Assembly: GCA_900769555.1 (NCBI GenBank)
Contig: CAAGHA010000043.1
Coordinates: 81,747 to 145,746, forward strand
Direction: 5' to 3'
Source: Bacteroidales bacterium
GTDB lineage: Bacteria > Bacteroidota > Bacteroidia > Bacteroidales > Paludibacteraceae
Length of the DNA stretch: 64,000 bases
Shown: positions 37,660 through 46,421 of the stretch, one piece after another
Layout: every line of letters begins with the position of its first letter
Position numbering within the stretch: the stretch's first letter is position 1
Made by a program: the position numbers and the translations under genes
Notes under the pieces: model-generated
What the model was told of the DNA's origin: nothing
The model's input: the letters and a program-made list of their open reading frames with translations, nothing else
Databases searched by the model: none

Positions 37660-38919
37660 ATGCAATTAATTGACAATTTCAACTTTGCCGAAAAAAAGGC
37701 AATCGTTCGTGTGGACTTTAATGTTCCTTTGAACAAAGAGACAGGAGAAGTAAGTGATGACACTCGTATCCGTGGTGCGCTTCCTACAATTAAGAAAATC
37801 ATCGCTGATGGTGGTGCAGCAATCTTAATGTCACACATGGGTCGTCCAAAACAAAATCCGGATCCTAAATTCTCTTTAAAACAAATTATCCCAGCTATTG
37901 AAAAGAACTTGGGACAATCTATCCAATTTTGTGATGATTGCATGAAAGCAGACGAACAAGCTGCTGCATTGAAATCCGGAGAAGTTCTTTTGTTGGAAAA
38001 CCTTCGTTTCTATGAAGAAGAAGAAGGAAAACCTCGTGGGGAATTTGCTTCTGACGAAGAGAAAAAAGCTGCAAAAAATGCTTTAAAGGAAAAACAAAAA
38101 GAGTTCGCTAAAAAATTAGCTTCATACGCAGATGTATATGTAAATGATGCATTTGGAACTGCTCACCGTGCTCATGGTTCAACAGCAGTTATTGCTGATT
38201 ATTTCGACGAAGCAAACAAGATGTTCGGTTTCTTGATCAACAACGAATTAAAAGCAATGGATAAGGTATTGAATGAAGCTCAAAAACCATTTACAGCTAT
38301 TATGGGTGGTGCAAAGGTTTCAGACAAAATCATGATTATCGAAAACTTGCTTGATCGCGTTGATAATTTGATTATCGGAGGTGGTATGACTTATACTTTC
38401 ATCAAAGCTCAAGGTGGTCAAATCGGTAACTCTCTTTGTGAAGAGGATAAATTGGATCTTGCATTAGAGGTATTGAAGAAAGCTGAAGCTAAGGGTGTTA
38501 AAGTATTCTTACCAACAGATGCTGTAAATGCAGATAAATTTGATAAAGATGCAAATACTAATATCTCTAAAACAAATGAGACCCCTGACGGATGGATGGG
38601 ATTAGATATTGCAGATGAGACTATCAAAACATTTAGCGATGTTATCGCTAACTCTAAAACTGTTCTTTGGAATGGTCCTATGGGAGTATTTGAGTTTGAT
38701 AAATTTGCCAAAGGAACCTCTGCTGTAGCTCAAGCTGTTGCAAAAGCAACTCAAGAAAATGGTGCATTTACTTTGATTGGTGGTGGTGACTCTGTTGCAG
38801 CTATCAACAAAAATAAATTGGCTGACAAAGTCAGCTACGTTTCTACCGGTGGTGGTGCAATGTTGGAATACATGGAAGGTAAAGTTCTTCCTGGTATCAA
38901 AGCTATCCGTGGAAAATAA
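37660..38919 (+). CDS. pgk: Phosphoglycerate kinase
   Basis: A 419-residue glycolytic enzyme that moves a phosphate between 1,3-bisphosphoglycerate and ADP. Signature VRVDFNVPLN near residues 19-28, then MSHMGRPK, NLRFYEEE, AFGTAHRAH, IMGGAKVSDK, the nucleotide loop GPMGVFEFDKFAKGT, and GGGDSVAA. The domain order and length are standard. Codons are those of a highly expressed gene of this organism (many GGT, GCT). Flanked by its own promoter box and a terminator, so monocistronic. Confidence 0.98.
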   Translation: MQLIDNFNFAEKKAIVRVDFNVPLNKETGEVSDDTRIRGALPTIKKIIADGGAAILMSHMGRPKQNPDPKFSLKQIIPAIEKNLGQSIQFCDDCMKADEQAAALKSGEVLLLENLRFYEEEEGKPRGEFASDEEKKAAKNALKEKQKEFAKKLASYADVYVNDAFGTAHRAHGSTAVIADYFDEANKMFGFLINNELKAMDKVLNEAQKPFTAIMGGAKVSDKIMIIENLLDRVDNLIIGGGMTYTFIKAQGGQIGNSLCEEDKLDLALEVLKKAEAKGVKVFLPTDAVNADKFDKDANTNISKTNETPDGWMGLDIADETIKTFSDVIANSKTVLWNGPMGVFEFDKFAKGTSAVAQAVAKATQENGAFTLIGGGDSVAAINKNKLADKVSYVSTGGGAMLEYMEGKVLPGIKAIRGK

Positions 38920-38970
38920 AACATACCATCTACAGAAATTAATAAAGTTTCTGTATTGATATGATTATAA

Positions 38971-39012
38971 AGAGGTTGTGTTGAAGAATGAAAACATATT
39001 CACACAACCTCT
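38971..39012 (+). terminator. Terminator after pgk
   Basis: An 11-bp perfect inverted repeat (AGAGGTTGTGT / ACACAACCTCT) with a 20-base loop and T-containing DNA after it, 51 bases past the stop. Confidence 0.75.
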
Positions 39013-39102
39013 TATTGTATAAACATTAGTTATAAATACGTTCAGAATAGATTTACAAAAAGCAAAAAGAAATCTCAATGAACAAAAAAAAAATTTAATC
39101 AC

Positions 39103-39765
39103 ATGAAAAAGTATATCGCTGAAATGATTGGAACAATGGTTCTAGTATTAATGGGTTGTGGCGTTGCTGTCAGCCTAAGTTGTGGTGTAGATACAGCATC
39201 TGTAGTCGGAACAGCACTTGCATTTGGTTTGGCAGTTGTTGCTATGGCCTACACTATAGGAGGAATTAGTGGATGCCACATTAATCCTGCAATTACATTA
39301 GGATGCTTACTCTCCGGAAGAATGAATGGTAAAGAAGCCGGGATGTATATGGTATTCCAAGTAATAGGAGCGTTTATTGGTTCTGCGATTTTGTATGCGT
39401 TAACTGCTAATAGCGGATTAGAAGGAACAGGAGCCAATACTTGTCAAGCAGGAGTAAGCACTGTAGGTGGATTGATTGCAGAAATCGTATTTACATTTAT
39501 CTTTGTTTTGGTAGTTTTAGGCACAACAGATTCAAAGAAAGGTGCCGGAAATTTTGCAGGCTTAGCTATTGGTCTCAGCCTTGTATTGGTACACTTAGTA
39601 TGTATCGCATATACCGGAACCTCTGTAAACCCGGCTCGTAGTATCGCTCCGGCTGTATTCCAAGGAGGTGAAGCATTAAGCCAACTTTGGATCTTTATTA
39701 TTGGTCCGTTCATCGGTGCCGCATTGAGTGCTTTCGTATGGAAATTTATTGCAGAAGAAAAATAA
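39103..39765 (+). CDS. Aquaporin (MIP family, AqpZ-like)
   Basis: A 220-residue inner-membrane channel with six transmembrane helices. Both NPA boxes are visible: CHINPAITLG and TSVNPARSIAP. The residue after the second NPA is Arg, part of the selectivity filter. The AxSxxxNPARS-type pattern and the short length point to a water channel (AqpZ) rather than GlpF. No glycerol genes lie nearby. No clear TAnnTTTG box is seen directly upstream. Confidence 0.94.
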   Translation: MKKYIAEMIGTMVLVLMGCGVAVSLSCGVDTASVVGTALAFGLAVVAMAYTIGGISGCHINPAITLGCLLSGRMNGKEAGMYMVFQVIGAFIGSAILYALTANSGLEGTGANTCQAGVSTVGGLIAEIVFTFIFVLVVLGTTDSKKGAGNFAGLAIGLSLVLVHLVCIAYTGTSVNPARSIAPAVFQGGEALSQLWIFIIGPFIGAALSAFVWKFIAEEK

Positions 39766-39767
39766 AT

Positions 39768-39855
39768 TTTCTATAAATTACCCCACCATGGAAACTTCTA
39801 TAAATTACAATTTGGGTGATTTATGGAAGTTTCTTATGCTATAAATTATCTCAAT
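39768..39855 (+). repeat. Cluster of CTATAAATTA motifs and hairpin after the aquaporin gene
   Basis: Three copies of CTATAAATTA within about 90 bases, the middle one part of a hairpin (GAAACTTCTATAAAT / ATTTATGGAAGTTTC). This is the terminal motif of the MITE-like family; the hairpin may act as the aquaporin terminator. Confidence 0.5.
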
Positions 39856-39945
39856 AGAGAAAGTATTAACGGGGTTCAGGACTAATATTAAATTTACAAC
39901 TACTCACTTTACATTAAATAAACACAGAGGATAACGAGATTTGGG

Positions 39946-39953
39946 TATCTTTG
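39946..39953 (+). promoter_or_regulatory. Bacteroidetes -7 box for the methyltransferase
   Basis: TATCTTTG, 25 bases before ATG 39979. Confidence 0.6.
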
Positions 39954-39978
39954 CAAATTGAACTAATGCATAAATAGA

Positions 39979-41652
39979 ATGGCAAAAGGTATATCTATAA
40001 CAAAAAAAACAGGTGCAACATTTACACCTACTAAATTAGCCAATTACTTATCAAATAAATTGATTAATTATTATGGAGATATGACTAACAAAATTGTTGT
40101 TGACCCAGCTTGTGGCGATGGTTCACTGCTTATTTCTATTGCAAAACAATCTGATTCAAATTTTCAAAAACTTGTCGGTTTTGACATAAATAAAGAATAT
40201 ATTGCTCAAACTAAAAGGAATTTGACAGAAATAGGCATTAGTAATTTCGAGATTAAAAATGAGGATTTTCTTGAAATATCAAACAAACAAAATGACTTAT
40301 TTTCAAATAATTTCCTTTCCGAATATGCAGATATTGTTATAGCAAACCCACCATATGTACGAACACAAAATTTAGGAAGCAAAAAATCAAAACAAATAGC
40401 AAAAGATTTTAAACTGACTGGCAAAGTGGATTTATATTATCCATTTTTAATAGGAATGACTAATATTCTTAAAAAAGGAGGAGTCTTGGGCGTTATAACA
40501 TCTAACCGATACTTGACAACCAAAAGTGGTTCGGATATTCGCAAATTTCTTCTTGATAACTACGATATTTTGGAAGTAATAGATTTAGGTGATAGCCAAT
40601 TGTTCGATGCAGCTGTCTTGCCTGCGATTTTAATAGGAAGAAAAAAAACATCCAAGACGCAATTGCAGTCAATTTGTAAATTTGTCAAAATATATGAAAC
40701 CAATAGTTCCCCAGAAAGATTGACAGATACGGTTGCTTCCGTTTATGATATTTTATCAAACAACACTACCGGCATATATCGGGTTGGTGAAAAAATGTTT
40801 GACTATGCGACGGGTATTCTTACTCATTCGCAAAATAAAACTGATCTATGGAAAATGACGAATGCGTCAGAAAATCAATTCATTGATATAATTCAAAAAA
40901 ATACCTATTGCTATATTCGAGATATATTCAAAGTGCGGGTCGGAGTAAAATCTTGTGCAGATAATATCTTCTTGAATCCAAATTTAAATAGCGATATTTC
41001 ATCCGAAAAAGAGCTGTTCAAGCCAATAATTTCCCGTGAGAACATTCAACGATGGAGCTGTGACACCTCTACCCCTATGAAGGTGCTTTACCCTCATTAT
41101 GACAAGAATGGTAACAGGTGTGTCTATGACATAGACAAATACCCCATAACAAAAGAATTTCTATTAAAGCATAAAGAACAATTGGAAGGACGTTCCTATT
41201 TAATTGCTGCAGGTCGTAAATGGTACGAGATGTGGGTTCCCCAAAATCCTGCTTTATGGAAGTATCCAAAATTAGTTTTTCCAGACATTAGCATTGAAGC
41301 AAAGTTCGCATACGACGAGAGTGGGGCAATTGTAAATGGAAACTGCTATTGGATTGTAGCAAAAACAGAAACAGAGAATAACTTACTATTACTTATCCAA
41401 GGTGTAGCAAATTCAGAGTTAATGAAAACCTATCACGATTTATGTTTCAACAACAAATTGTATTCTGGCAGAAGACGATATTTGAGTCAGTATGTTGAAA
41501 AATATCCCATCCCGAATCCCAATAGTGACTATTCAAAGAACATTATCAGAATTGTTACAAAACTAAATACAATTAGAGACTCATCAGTTTGTTCTCTGCT
41601 TATTCAAGAATTGAATAAAAACGTCCGCTTTGCTTTTGGCTTTACGGATTAA
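39979..41652 (+). CDS. Type II N6-adenine DNA methyltransferase
   Basis: A 557-residue gamma-type DNA methyltransferase that protects host DNA from the neighbouring endonuclease. SAM-binding motif I is VDPACGDGSLL (about 41-51) and catalytic motif IV is IANPPYV (NPPY, 123-126), indicating N6-adenine methylation. The C-terminal 250 residues fit the target recognition region. The size and order (motif X, I, IV, then recognition domain) match type II gamma enzymes and the N-terminal part of Eco57I-like enzymes. It ends 11 bases inside the 3' end of the convergent endonuclease gene. The recognition sequence cannot be read from the protein. Confidence 0.9.
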   Translation: MAKGISITKKTGATFTPTKLANYLSNKLINYYGDMTNKIVVDPACGDGSLLISIAKQSDSNFQKLVGFDINKEYIAQTKRNLTEIGISNFEIKNEDFLEISNKQNDLFSNNFLSEYADIVIANPPYVRTQNLGSKKSKQIAKDFKLTGKVDLYYPFLIGMTNILKKGGVLGVITSNRYLTTKSGSDIRKFLLDNYDILEVIDLGDSQLFDAAVLPAILIGRKKTSKTQLQSICKFVKIYETNSSPERLTDTVASVYDILSNNTTGIYRVGEKMFDYATGILTHSQNKTDLWKMTNASENQFIDIIQKNTYCYIRDIFKVRVGVKSCADNIFLNPNLNSDISSEKELFKPIISRENIQRWSCDTSTPMKVLYPHYDKNGNRCVYDIDKYPITKEFLLKHKEQLEGRSYLIAAGRKWYEMWVPQNPALWKYPKLVFPDISIEAKFAYDESGAIVNGNCYWIVAKTETENNLLLLIQGVANSELMKTYHDLCFNNKLYSGRRRYLSQYVEKYPIPNPNSDYSKNIIRIVTKLNTIRDSSVCSLLIQELNKNVRFAFGFTD

Positions 41653-42730
41653 ACACACATTTCTTTCTGTATTCTTCAAAAAAAGACATAGGAATAGAAC
41701 GTTGACATTTGAAACTTGTGTCACCAACAAATGAGAATATATCGCACAAATCTTTGCCAGAAACCAAAACAACACTTTCAACCACATTCGTTTTAGAGTT
41801 TGTTAAAGCAATCATGTAGCGAATGTCCTTTGTCGTTATATTTGAATACACTGCTTCTTCAAATTCTGGCGAATATTTTCCTAAATCTATCGTAGGTGAA
41901 TCTTGAACCTTAACTTCCAACAATTGATTGGGAATATCGGGATACCCTCCGACCAAATTGCTTTTGTATCCCAACAATGCCATTGTCTTCCTCTCCAAAA
42001 TTTGACCTCTGTTTTTCGTATCGGAGGATTGTAGTTTTATTCCCAAAAGTTTTTCCGCAACTAATTTTGACAATAACTCTATACAAAAAGGTTTTGCTTT
42101 TTCAGGGAAATCCGTCATTTTCTCTGTTGGTTGCTTGTACGTTTTTCTGCAGATACCTAACATTCGTTTTGTGTCTGTTCCCAATAAAACAACACCTTTT
42201 ATTTCTTCTCTTTTCTTTTCTGAAATTATAATCTGGTGCTTAATTGTTGGTTTCCCAAATACACCGAATTTTTTTTCAATGTACGCAGGTGTGAGAATAA
42301 CCACAGATTCAATTATTGATTTCAGCATATCAATTTTCAAAAAAACAAAACGAATATCGCAAGCACATATTTTTTTACCATTTTTATATTCAACCAATGC
42401 TGATTTACTATTAGGGAATCGGTTCCAAACTTGTAAGTTATAGTTTGTTCCGCTTGTTACAATGTAAGTATCTACTAATTCCAAGAGAAGACGGGGAATC
42501 CCTTTCCCTCGAGGCGGAATTATTTCATATTCTGATGATTTTGCAACTTCGCAAGTACTTCGAACAGATAAGCACCCCGTTACCATTTTTCTTAACGTAG
42601 AACCATCAGTTCGTGGTTTTCCTGTCATTTTCACCGTTTTACCGATAAGATTTTTCAAACAAATTGATAACTCATTGGCACTCATTACATCACGTGGATT
42701 CTTAGGCGGAATATTAAATTTCTTATCCAT
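41642..42730 (-). CDS. Type II restriction endonuclease, PD-(D/E)XK
   Basis: A 362-residue protein without close match in my memory. A PD-(D/E)XK nuclease site is visible: YPDIPNQLLEVKVQDS, with P264-D265 and E272-V273-K274, preceded by a conserved-looking ILERKTMALLGY helix. Its place beside a methyltransferase and downstream of an XRE control gene makes it the restriction partner. The ATG at 42730 follows the control gene stop by one base, so both come from one transcript. It converges with the methyltransferase gene, overlapping by 11 bases. Cutting specificity is unknown. Confidence 0.8.
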   Translation of the reverse strand: MDKKFNIPPKNPRDVMSANELSICLKNLIGKTVKMTGKPRTDGSTLRKMVTGCLSVRSTCEVAKSSEYEIIPPRGKGIPRLLLELVDTYIVTSGTNYNLQVWNRFPNSKSALVEYKNGKKICACDIRFVFLKIDMLKSIIESVVILTPAYIEKKFGVFGKPTIKHQIIISEKKREEIKGVVLLGTDTKRMLGICRKTYKQPTEKMTDFPEKAKPFCIELLSKLVAEKLLGIKLQSSDTKNRGQILERKTMALLGYKSNLVGGYPDIPNQLLEVKVQDSPTIDLGKYSPEFEEAVYSNITTKDIRYMIALTNSKTNVVESVVLVSGKDLCDIFSFVGDTSFKCQRSIPMSFFEEYRKKCVFNP

Positions 42731-42731
42731 A

Positions 42732-42953
42732 TTATTTCTTTTCTTCTACCATTCTAAACAATTCACTAATAGATATTTGAAAATATGTTGCAAGTTTTTC
42801 TGCAATTTCTATTGAAACATTTCGAGTACCTTTCTCTATATGTCCAACATAGGTTCTATCAATATCAGCATCAAGAGCCATCCTCTCTTGAGATACGCCT
42901 TTTTGTATACGTAACTCTCTGACTACCAATCCAAATTTTTGTTTCATTTCCAT
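42732..42953 (-). CDS. XRE-type controller (C) protein of the R-M system
   Basis: A 73-residue helix-turn-helix protein of the C-protein type that times endonuclease expression after the system enters a new cell. The HTH spans about 10-62: VRELRIQKGVSQERMALDAD then RTYVGHIEKGTRNVSIEIAEKLA. The size is typical of C proteins (70-80 residues). It is first in the leftward C-R pair. A paired repeat upstream (42968-43008) is a candidate operator. ATG at 42953 or at Met3 are both possible. Confidence 0.85.
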   Translation of the reverse strand: MEMKQKFGLVVRELRIQKGVSQERMALDADIDRTYVGHIEKGTRNVSIEIAEKLATYFQISISELFRMVEEKK

Positions 42954-42967
42954 TTTACAAATTTCTC

Positions 42968-43008
42968 ATTATGATGACAATCATACAACGGACAATAATC
43001 ATCATAAT
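42968..43008 (-). promoter_or_regulatory. Candidate C-box operator
   Basis: ATTATGATGA and TCATCATAAT (10-bp perfect inverted repeat) enclose 21 bases that contain a repeated GACAAT word. It lies 15 bases ahead of the C gene, where autoregulatory C-boxes usually sit. Confidence 0.5.
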
Positions 43009-43129
43009 TTCATGCAGCATATTTCTTTTTGTTAATGCATTTGCAAAGTAGATATAAAAACTCTATCTTTATGAAAGAAAAACAACCGAGAAGTAATTAT
43101 TAAGATTGCTTTCATAAATTACGAATCAC

Positions 43130-44452
43130 ATGAATAAAAACATCGTTTCAATTATACTACTTCTGTTATTCTTTACAAGTTGTTCTGCCCCTACATACAA
43201 ACAAAATGAAACAAAGGATAGCATCATTACACAAGATTCAAAGTTGGTTATGGAACAACCTCTTCCCCATCATGATTCTATAAAAACGATACAAACCGAT
43301 TCGGCAACAATTCCTCCAAACTCAATTGTATCCTCCCCTCTTCCTCCTATACCCCAAGAGGTAAAAAGAAATGGCAAACTGTTGGTCCCTCCGGTAAAAG
43401 TCAGAGGAATTTACGTAACAGGTCCAACCGCAGGAATAAAACGAATGAATGAAATGGTTGACCTTGTTGTTTCAACCGGTATGAATACGATTGTATTGGA
43501 TGTAAAAAACGATGGCGGAAATATCACATACAAAATGAATCATCCTCTAGCTATAGAGTTAGGAGCATGCAAACGTTTTGTTAAAAACATGCCTGCACTA
43601 TTAGATAGCCTGCATGCAAAAAACATATACGTAATCGGACGAATTGTTTGCTTTAAAGATGCATATCTTGCAAAAGGAAGACCGGATTTGGCTCTATGCA
43701 AACCGGATAGTACACCGGTTACAGATGCCAAAGGACAAGCTTGGGTAAATCCATATAAAAGGGAAGTTTGGGATTATCTTTGCAGTTTGGCAGAAAAAGC
43801 AGTAGAGGATGGCTTTGATGAAATTCAATTTGACTATGTTAGATTTCCAATCGGTGATGATGCCAACCAAGCAGATTATGGTGTCGACATGAATAGTTAT
43901 CCGCGAGAACACGCACTAAACAACTTTTTTGCATATGTAGAAAAACGATTACATAACAAAGAGATCATATATGGAGCAGATCTATTTGGAACAGTTATCG
44001 GCAGTGACACCGACAGAGATAGGACAGGACAAGACTATGTTGATATTGCGGCAATGACTGATAACATTTGCCCTATGATATATCCGTCACATTATGGTCC
44101 CAAAACATTTGGTATAACAATTCCGGATGCAGATCCTTACAACACTATTTATCGTGCATTAAAATTATCAAAAAAACAACTTGCCAAAAGAGATTCTTCA
44201 GAAATGGCTGTCGTTCGTCCTTGGTTACAATGTTTCACAGCACCATGGAGGAATGGACACATTCCATACAAAGCGAATGAGATAAGAGCACAAATAGAGG
44301 CTGTATATGACGCCGGATATGAAGAGTGGATACTTTGGAATGCCTCTAATCGTTATGACTATGTAAAAGAGGCTCTATTGAATGAGTACAACCCTAAAAA
44401 AACCACAGAACAAGACTCTGTACAAACAAATAAAATGGATTCTATCAACTAA
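43130..44452 (+). CDS. DUF4015 putative glycoside hydrolase lipoprotein
   Basis: A 440-residue lipoprotein. The N-terminal hydrophobic segment ends at FFTSC (Cys18 as lipidation site). A Ser/Pro/Thr-rich linker (about 25-85) precedes a DUF4015 TIM-barrel-like domain: VRGIYVTGPTAG, NTIVLDVKNDGG, YVIGRIVCFKD, GFDEIQFDYVRFPIGDD, ADLFGTV, ICPMIYPSHYGP, and WLQCFTAPW. From family knowledge this domain is a putative glycosyl hydrolase with no firm substrate. The D-hQFDYVRFP acidic residues are likely catalytic. The stop overlaps the end of the convergent histidine kinase gene by 4 bases. Confidence 0.85.
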   Translation: MNKNIVSIILLLLFFTSCSAPTYKQNETKDSIITQDSKLVMEQPLPHHDSIKTIQTDSATIPPNSIVSSPLPPIPQEVKRNGKLLVPPVKVRGIYVTGPTAGIKRMNEMVDLVVSTGMNTIVLDVKNDGGNITYKMNHPLAIELGACKRFVKNMPALLDSLHAKNIYVIGRIVCFKDAYLAKGRPDLALCKPDSTPVTDAKGQAWVNPYKREVWDYLCSLAEKAVEDGFDEIQFDYVRFPIGDDANQADYGVDMNSYPREHALNNFFAYVEKRLHNKEIIYGADLFGTVIGSDTDRDRTGQDYVDIAAMTDNICPMIYPSHYGPKTFGITIPDADPYNTIYRALKLSKKQLAKRDSSEMAVVRPWLQCFTAPWRNGHIPYKANEIRAQIEAVYDAGYEEWILWNASNRYDYVKEALLNEYNPKKTTEQDSVQTNKMDSIN

Positions 44453-45687
44453 CGTTTCAAAGTAAAAATAAATTCCAAGCCTCCCTCTACCCTATTCTTG
44501 ACAGAAACGGTTCCACCATGCAGAATAATAGCATTTTTAACAATAGATAATCCCAAGCCCGTTCCCCCTAATTTTCGGCTTCGCCCTTTATCTATTCTAT
44601 AAAAACGCTCGAAAAGACGATTCAGATACTTATCTTCCACCCCAACTCCATTGTCAGAAAAACTTAGGTAAACAAACTTATCGTCTATACGAAAACAACG
44701 AATAGCAATTGTAGTTCCTTTCCCTGCATAAGAAATAGAGTTATCAATTAAATTTCTGAAAATCGAATAGACCATAGAAACGTTACCACGAATCAATAGG
44801 GGTTTGGGCAACTCATTCTCTACCGTCATTTCATGAGACTCCAAATCAAGAGAAACATCCTGAAGCATACCAGAAACCAAAACCGACAAATCAATCAATT
44901 CACATTCAGCCACACTCCCCATTGCGCCCATTTTATTCAACATAGAAATATCTTGCAACAAATGATTTAAACGCTCACCTTGAGCGTAGCAACGTTCCAA
45001 AAAATATAACTCTTTTTCCTCACTCAAACTTCCCTCTTTTTTTCCTCTTAACAATGTTTCCACATAACCTTGAATACTACTAACAGGAGTTTTAAACTCA
45101 TGCGCAATATTTTGAGTCAACTGATTTTTCAATCGTTCTTGCTCCTCAATTTGTGTTACATCATTTATAGAAACTTCAAAACCACCATTATAAAGTCGAA
45201 TACAATTCACCTTAAAGATTTTTCCATTTTTATCCAATGAATAAGATACAAAAGGGGCATTATTTTCATTTAAATAGGGCTGATTTAAAAAATCAGTAAC
45301 TTTCGAAAACTCAGGAGCATTAAGAATATCTTCGGTATTTAATAAATTTTCATCAGAAATTAGATTCGAATATTGGTCAAACAATGGATTAGAGAGTCGT
45401 AACCTCCTCTTCTCATCAAAAATAGCCAATCCCTCTCTTGATATTCTAAGATGCGCCAAGAAATTTTCACGTTCTTCCCATGAAATTTTCACCCTGCTAA
45501 TCATATAAATTGAAACAAAAAGAAGAAAGAAAAAAAGCACTAGAGAAGAACCCCATATCTTAGGATTATCAAAATAGGGAGCATCTCCGATATTCAGGAA
45601 AAGAAAAAGATAACACGTAATAAAAAGAACAGAAAGTAAAATTACGACTACATACAAAAAAATAAAATATTTTCGACGTCTATTCAT
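44449..45687 (-). CDS. PhoR-like sensor histidine kinase
   Basis: A 412-residue membrane sensor kinase. Two transmembrane helices (about 9-30 and 47-64) enclose only a short outer loop, so it likely senses within the membrane or via a partner. A PAS-like segment (about 72-180) precedes HisKA with phosphoacceptor H196 in NIAHEFKTPVSSIQ. The HATPase part has N box FRNLIDNSISYAG, SDNGVGV and GGTGLGLSIV. ATG 45687 is preferred over an in-frame TTG at 45702 that overlaps the response-regulator stop. The order transporter-regulator-kinase suggests control of phosphate uptake, as in PhoR-PhoB; this is inference. Confidence 0.88.
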   Translation of the reverse strand: MNRRRKYFIFLYVVVILLSVLFITCYLFLFLNIGDAPYFDNPKIWGSSLVLFFFLLFVSIYMISRVKISWEERENFLAHLRISREGLAIFDEKRRLRLSNPLFDQYSNLISDENLLNTEDILNAPEFSKVTDFLNQPYLNENNAPFVSYSLDKNGKIFKVNCIRLYNGGFEVSINDVTQIEEQERLKNQLTQNIAHEFKTPVSSIQGYVETLLRGKKEGSLSEEKELYFLERCYAQGERLNHLLQDISMLNKMGAMGSVAECELIDLSVLVSGMLQDVSLDLESHEMTVENELPKPLLIRGNVSMVYSIFRNLIDNSISYAGKGTTIAIRCFRIDDKFVYLSFSDNGVGVEDKYLNRLFERFYRIDKGRSRKLGGTGLGLSIVKNAIILHGGTVSVKNRVEGGLEFIFTLKR

Positions 45688-45698
45688 ACTGCAAAAAA

Positions 45699-46400
45699 TC
45701 AATTAGGACGTTTAAACGAATACCCATATCCACTTCTCGATACGATATAATCAGAATAAGCACCCATTTTTTTTCTGAGTCTTGCTACGTTTACATCTAC
45801 ACTCCGATCCAAAACAGAAACATCATCCGACCAAACTTGTTGAATAATTTGATCTCTGCTAAAGAAAACACCCTCATTTTTCATCAAAAACAACAAAAGA
45901 TCGAATTCCTTCTTTGTCAAAACGATTTCATTCCCGGAGAGAGTCACCACCATCCGACTTTCATTAATCTTCAACCCATCACACTCCAAAAATTTATCTA
46001 AAGAATTAACACCTGTCTCCTCTGTAACTTTAGGAGGAACACGACGCAAGATTGCTTTCACTCTTGCAATAACTTCAGAAACACGAAATGGTTTAGAAAT
46101 ATAATCATCTGCACCTAAATTAAAACCGGTGAGCATATCATTCTCTGTATCTTTCGCTGTAACAAAAATAATAGGGATATTAGCCGTCTCTTTATTTTTC
46201 TTTAAGTGGGAGGCAAGTGAAAAACCGCTCATCTCTCCCATCATAACATCTAAAAGAATAAGATGATAAGAGGATATATCCAAAAGGAGGGCTTCCTCTG
46301 CAGAGAAAGCCACTCCCACTTCATATCCTGCAAATTCCAAATTAAACTTCAGAATCTCACATATATCCTCTTCGTCATCAACGACTAAAATTCGCATCAT
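45699..46400 (-). CDS. PhoB/OmpR-family response regulator
   Basis: A 233-residue two-component regulator. The receiver domain has acidic D8-D9, phosphoacceptor D51 in LILLDVMMGE, and the Thr-Lys switch in FVTAKD. A winged-helix DNA-binding domain (about 135-230) has LTKKEFDLLLFL and SVDVNVARLRKKMG, with a GYGYSFKRPN end. It lies 21 bases after the phosphate transporter and 11 bases before the kinase ATG. Its probable targets include the 11-bp direct repeats at 48834-48866 upstream of this operon; Pho boxes have that period. Confidence 0.9.
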   Translation of the reverse strand: MMRILVVDDEEDICEILKFNLEFAGYEVGVAFSAEEALLLDISSYHLILLDVMMGEMSGFSLASHLKKNKETANIPIIFVTAKDTENDMLTGFNLGADDYISKPFRVSEVIARVKAILRRVPPKVTEETGVNSLDKFLECDGLKINESRMVVTLSGNEIVLTKKEFDLLLFLMKNEGVFFSRDQIIQQVWSDDVSVLDRSVDVNVARLRKKMGAYSDYIVSRSGYGYSFKRPN

Positions 46401-46421
46401 AAGCGCAAGTTACCAATTAAA

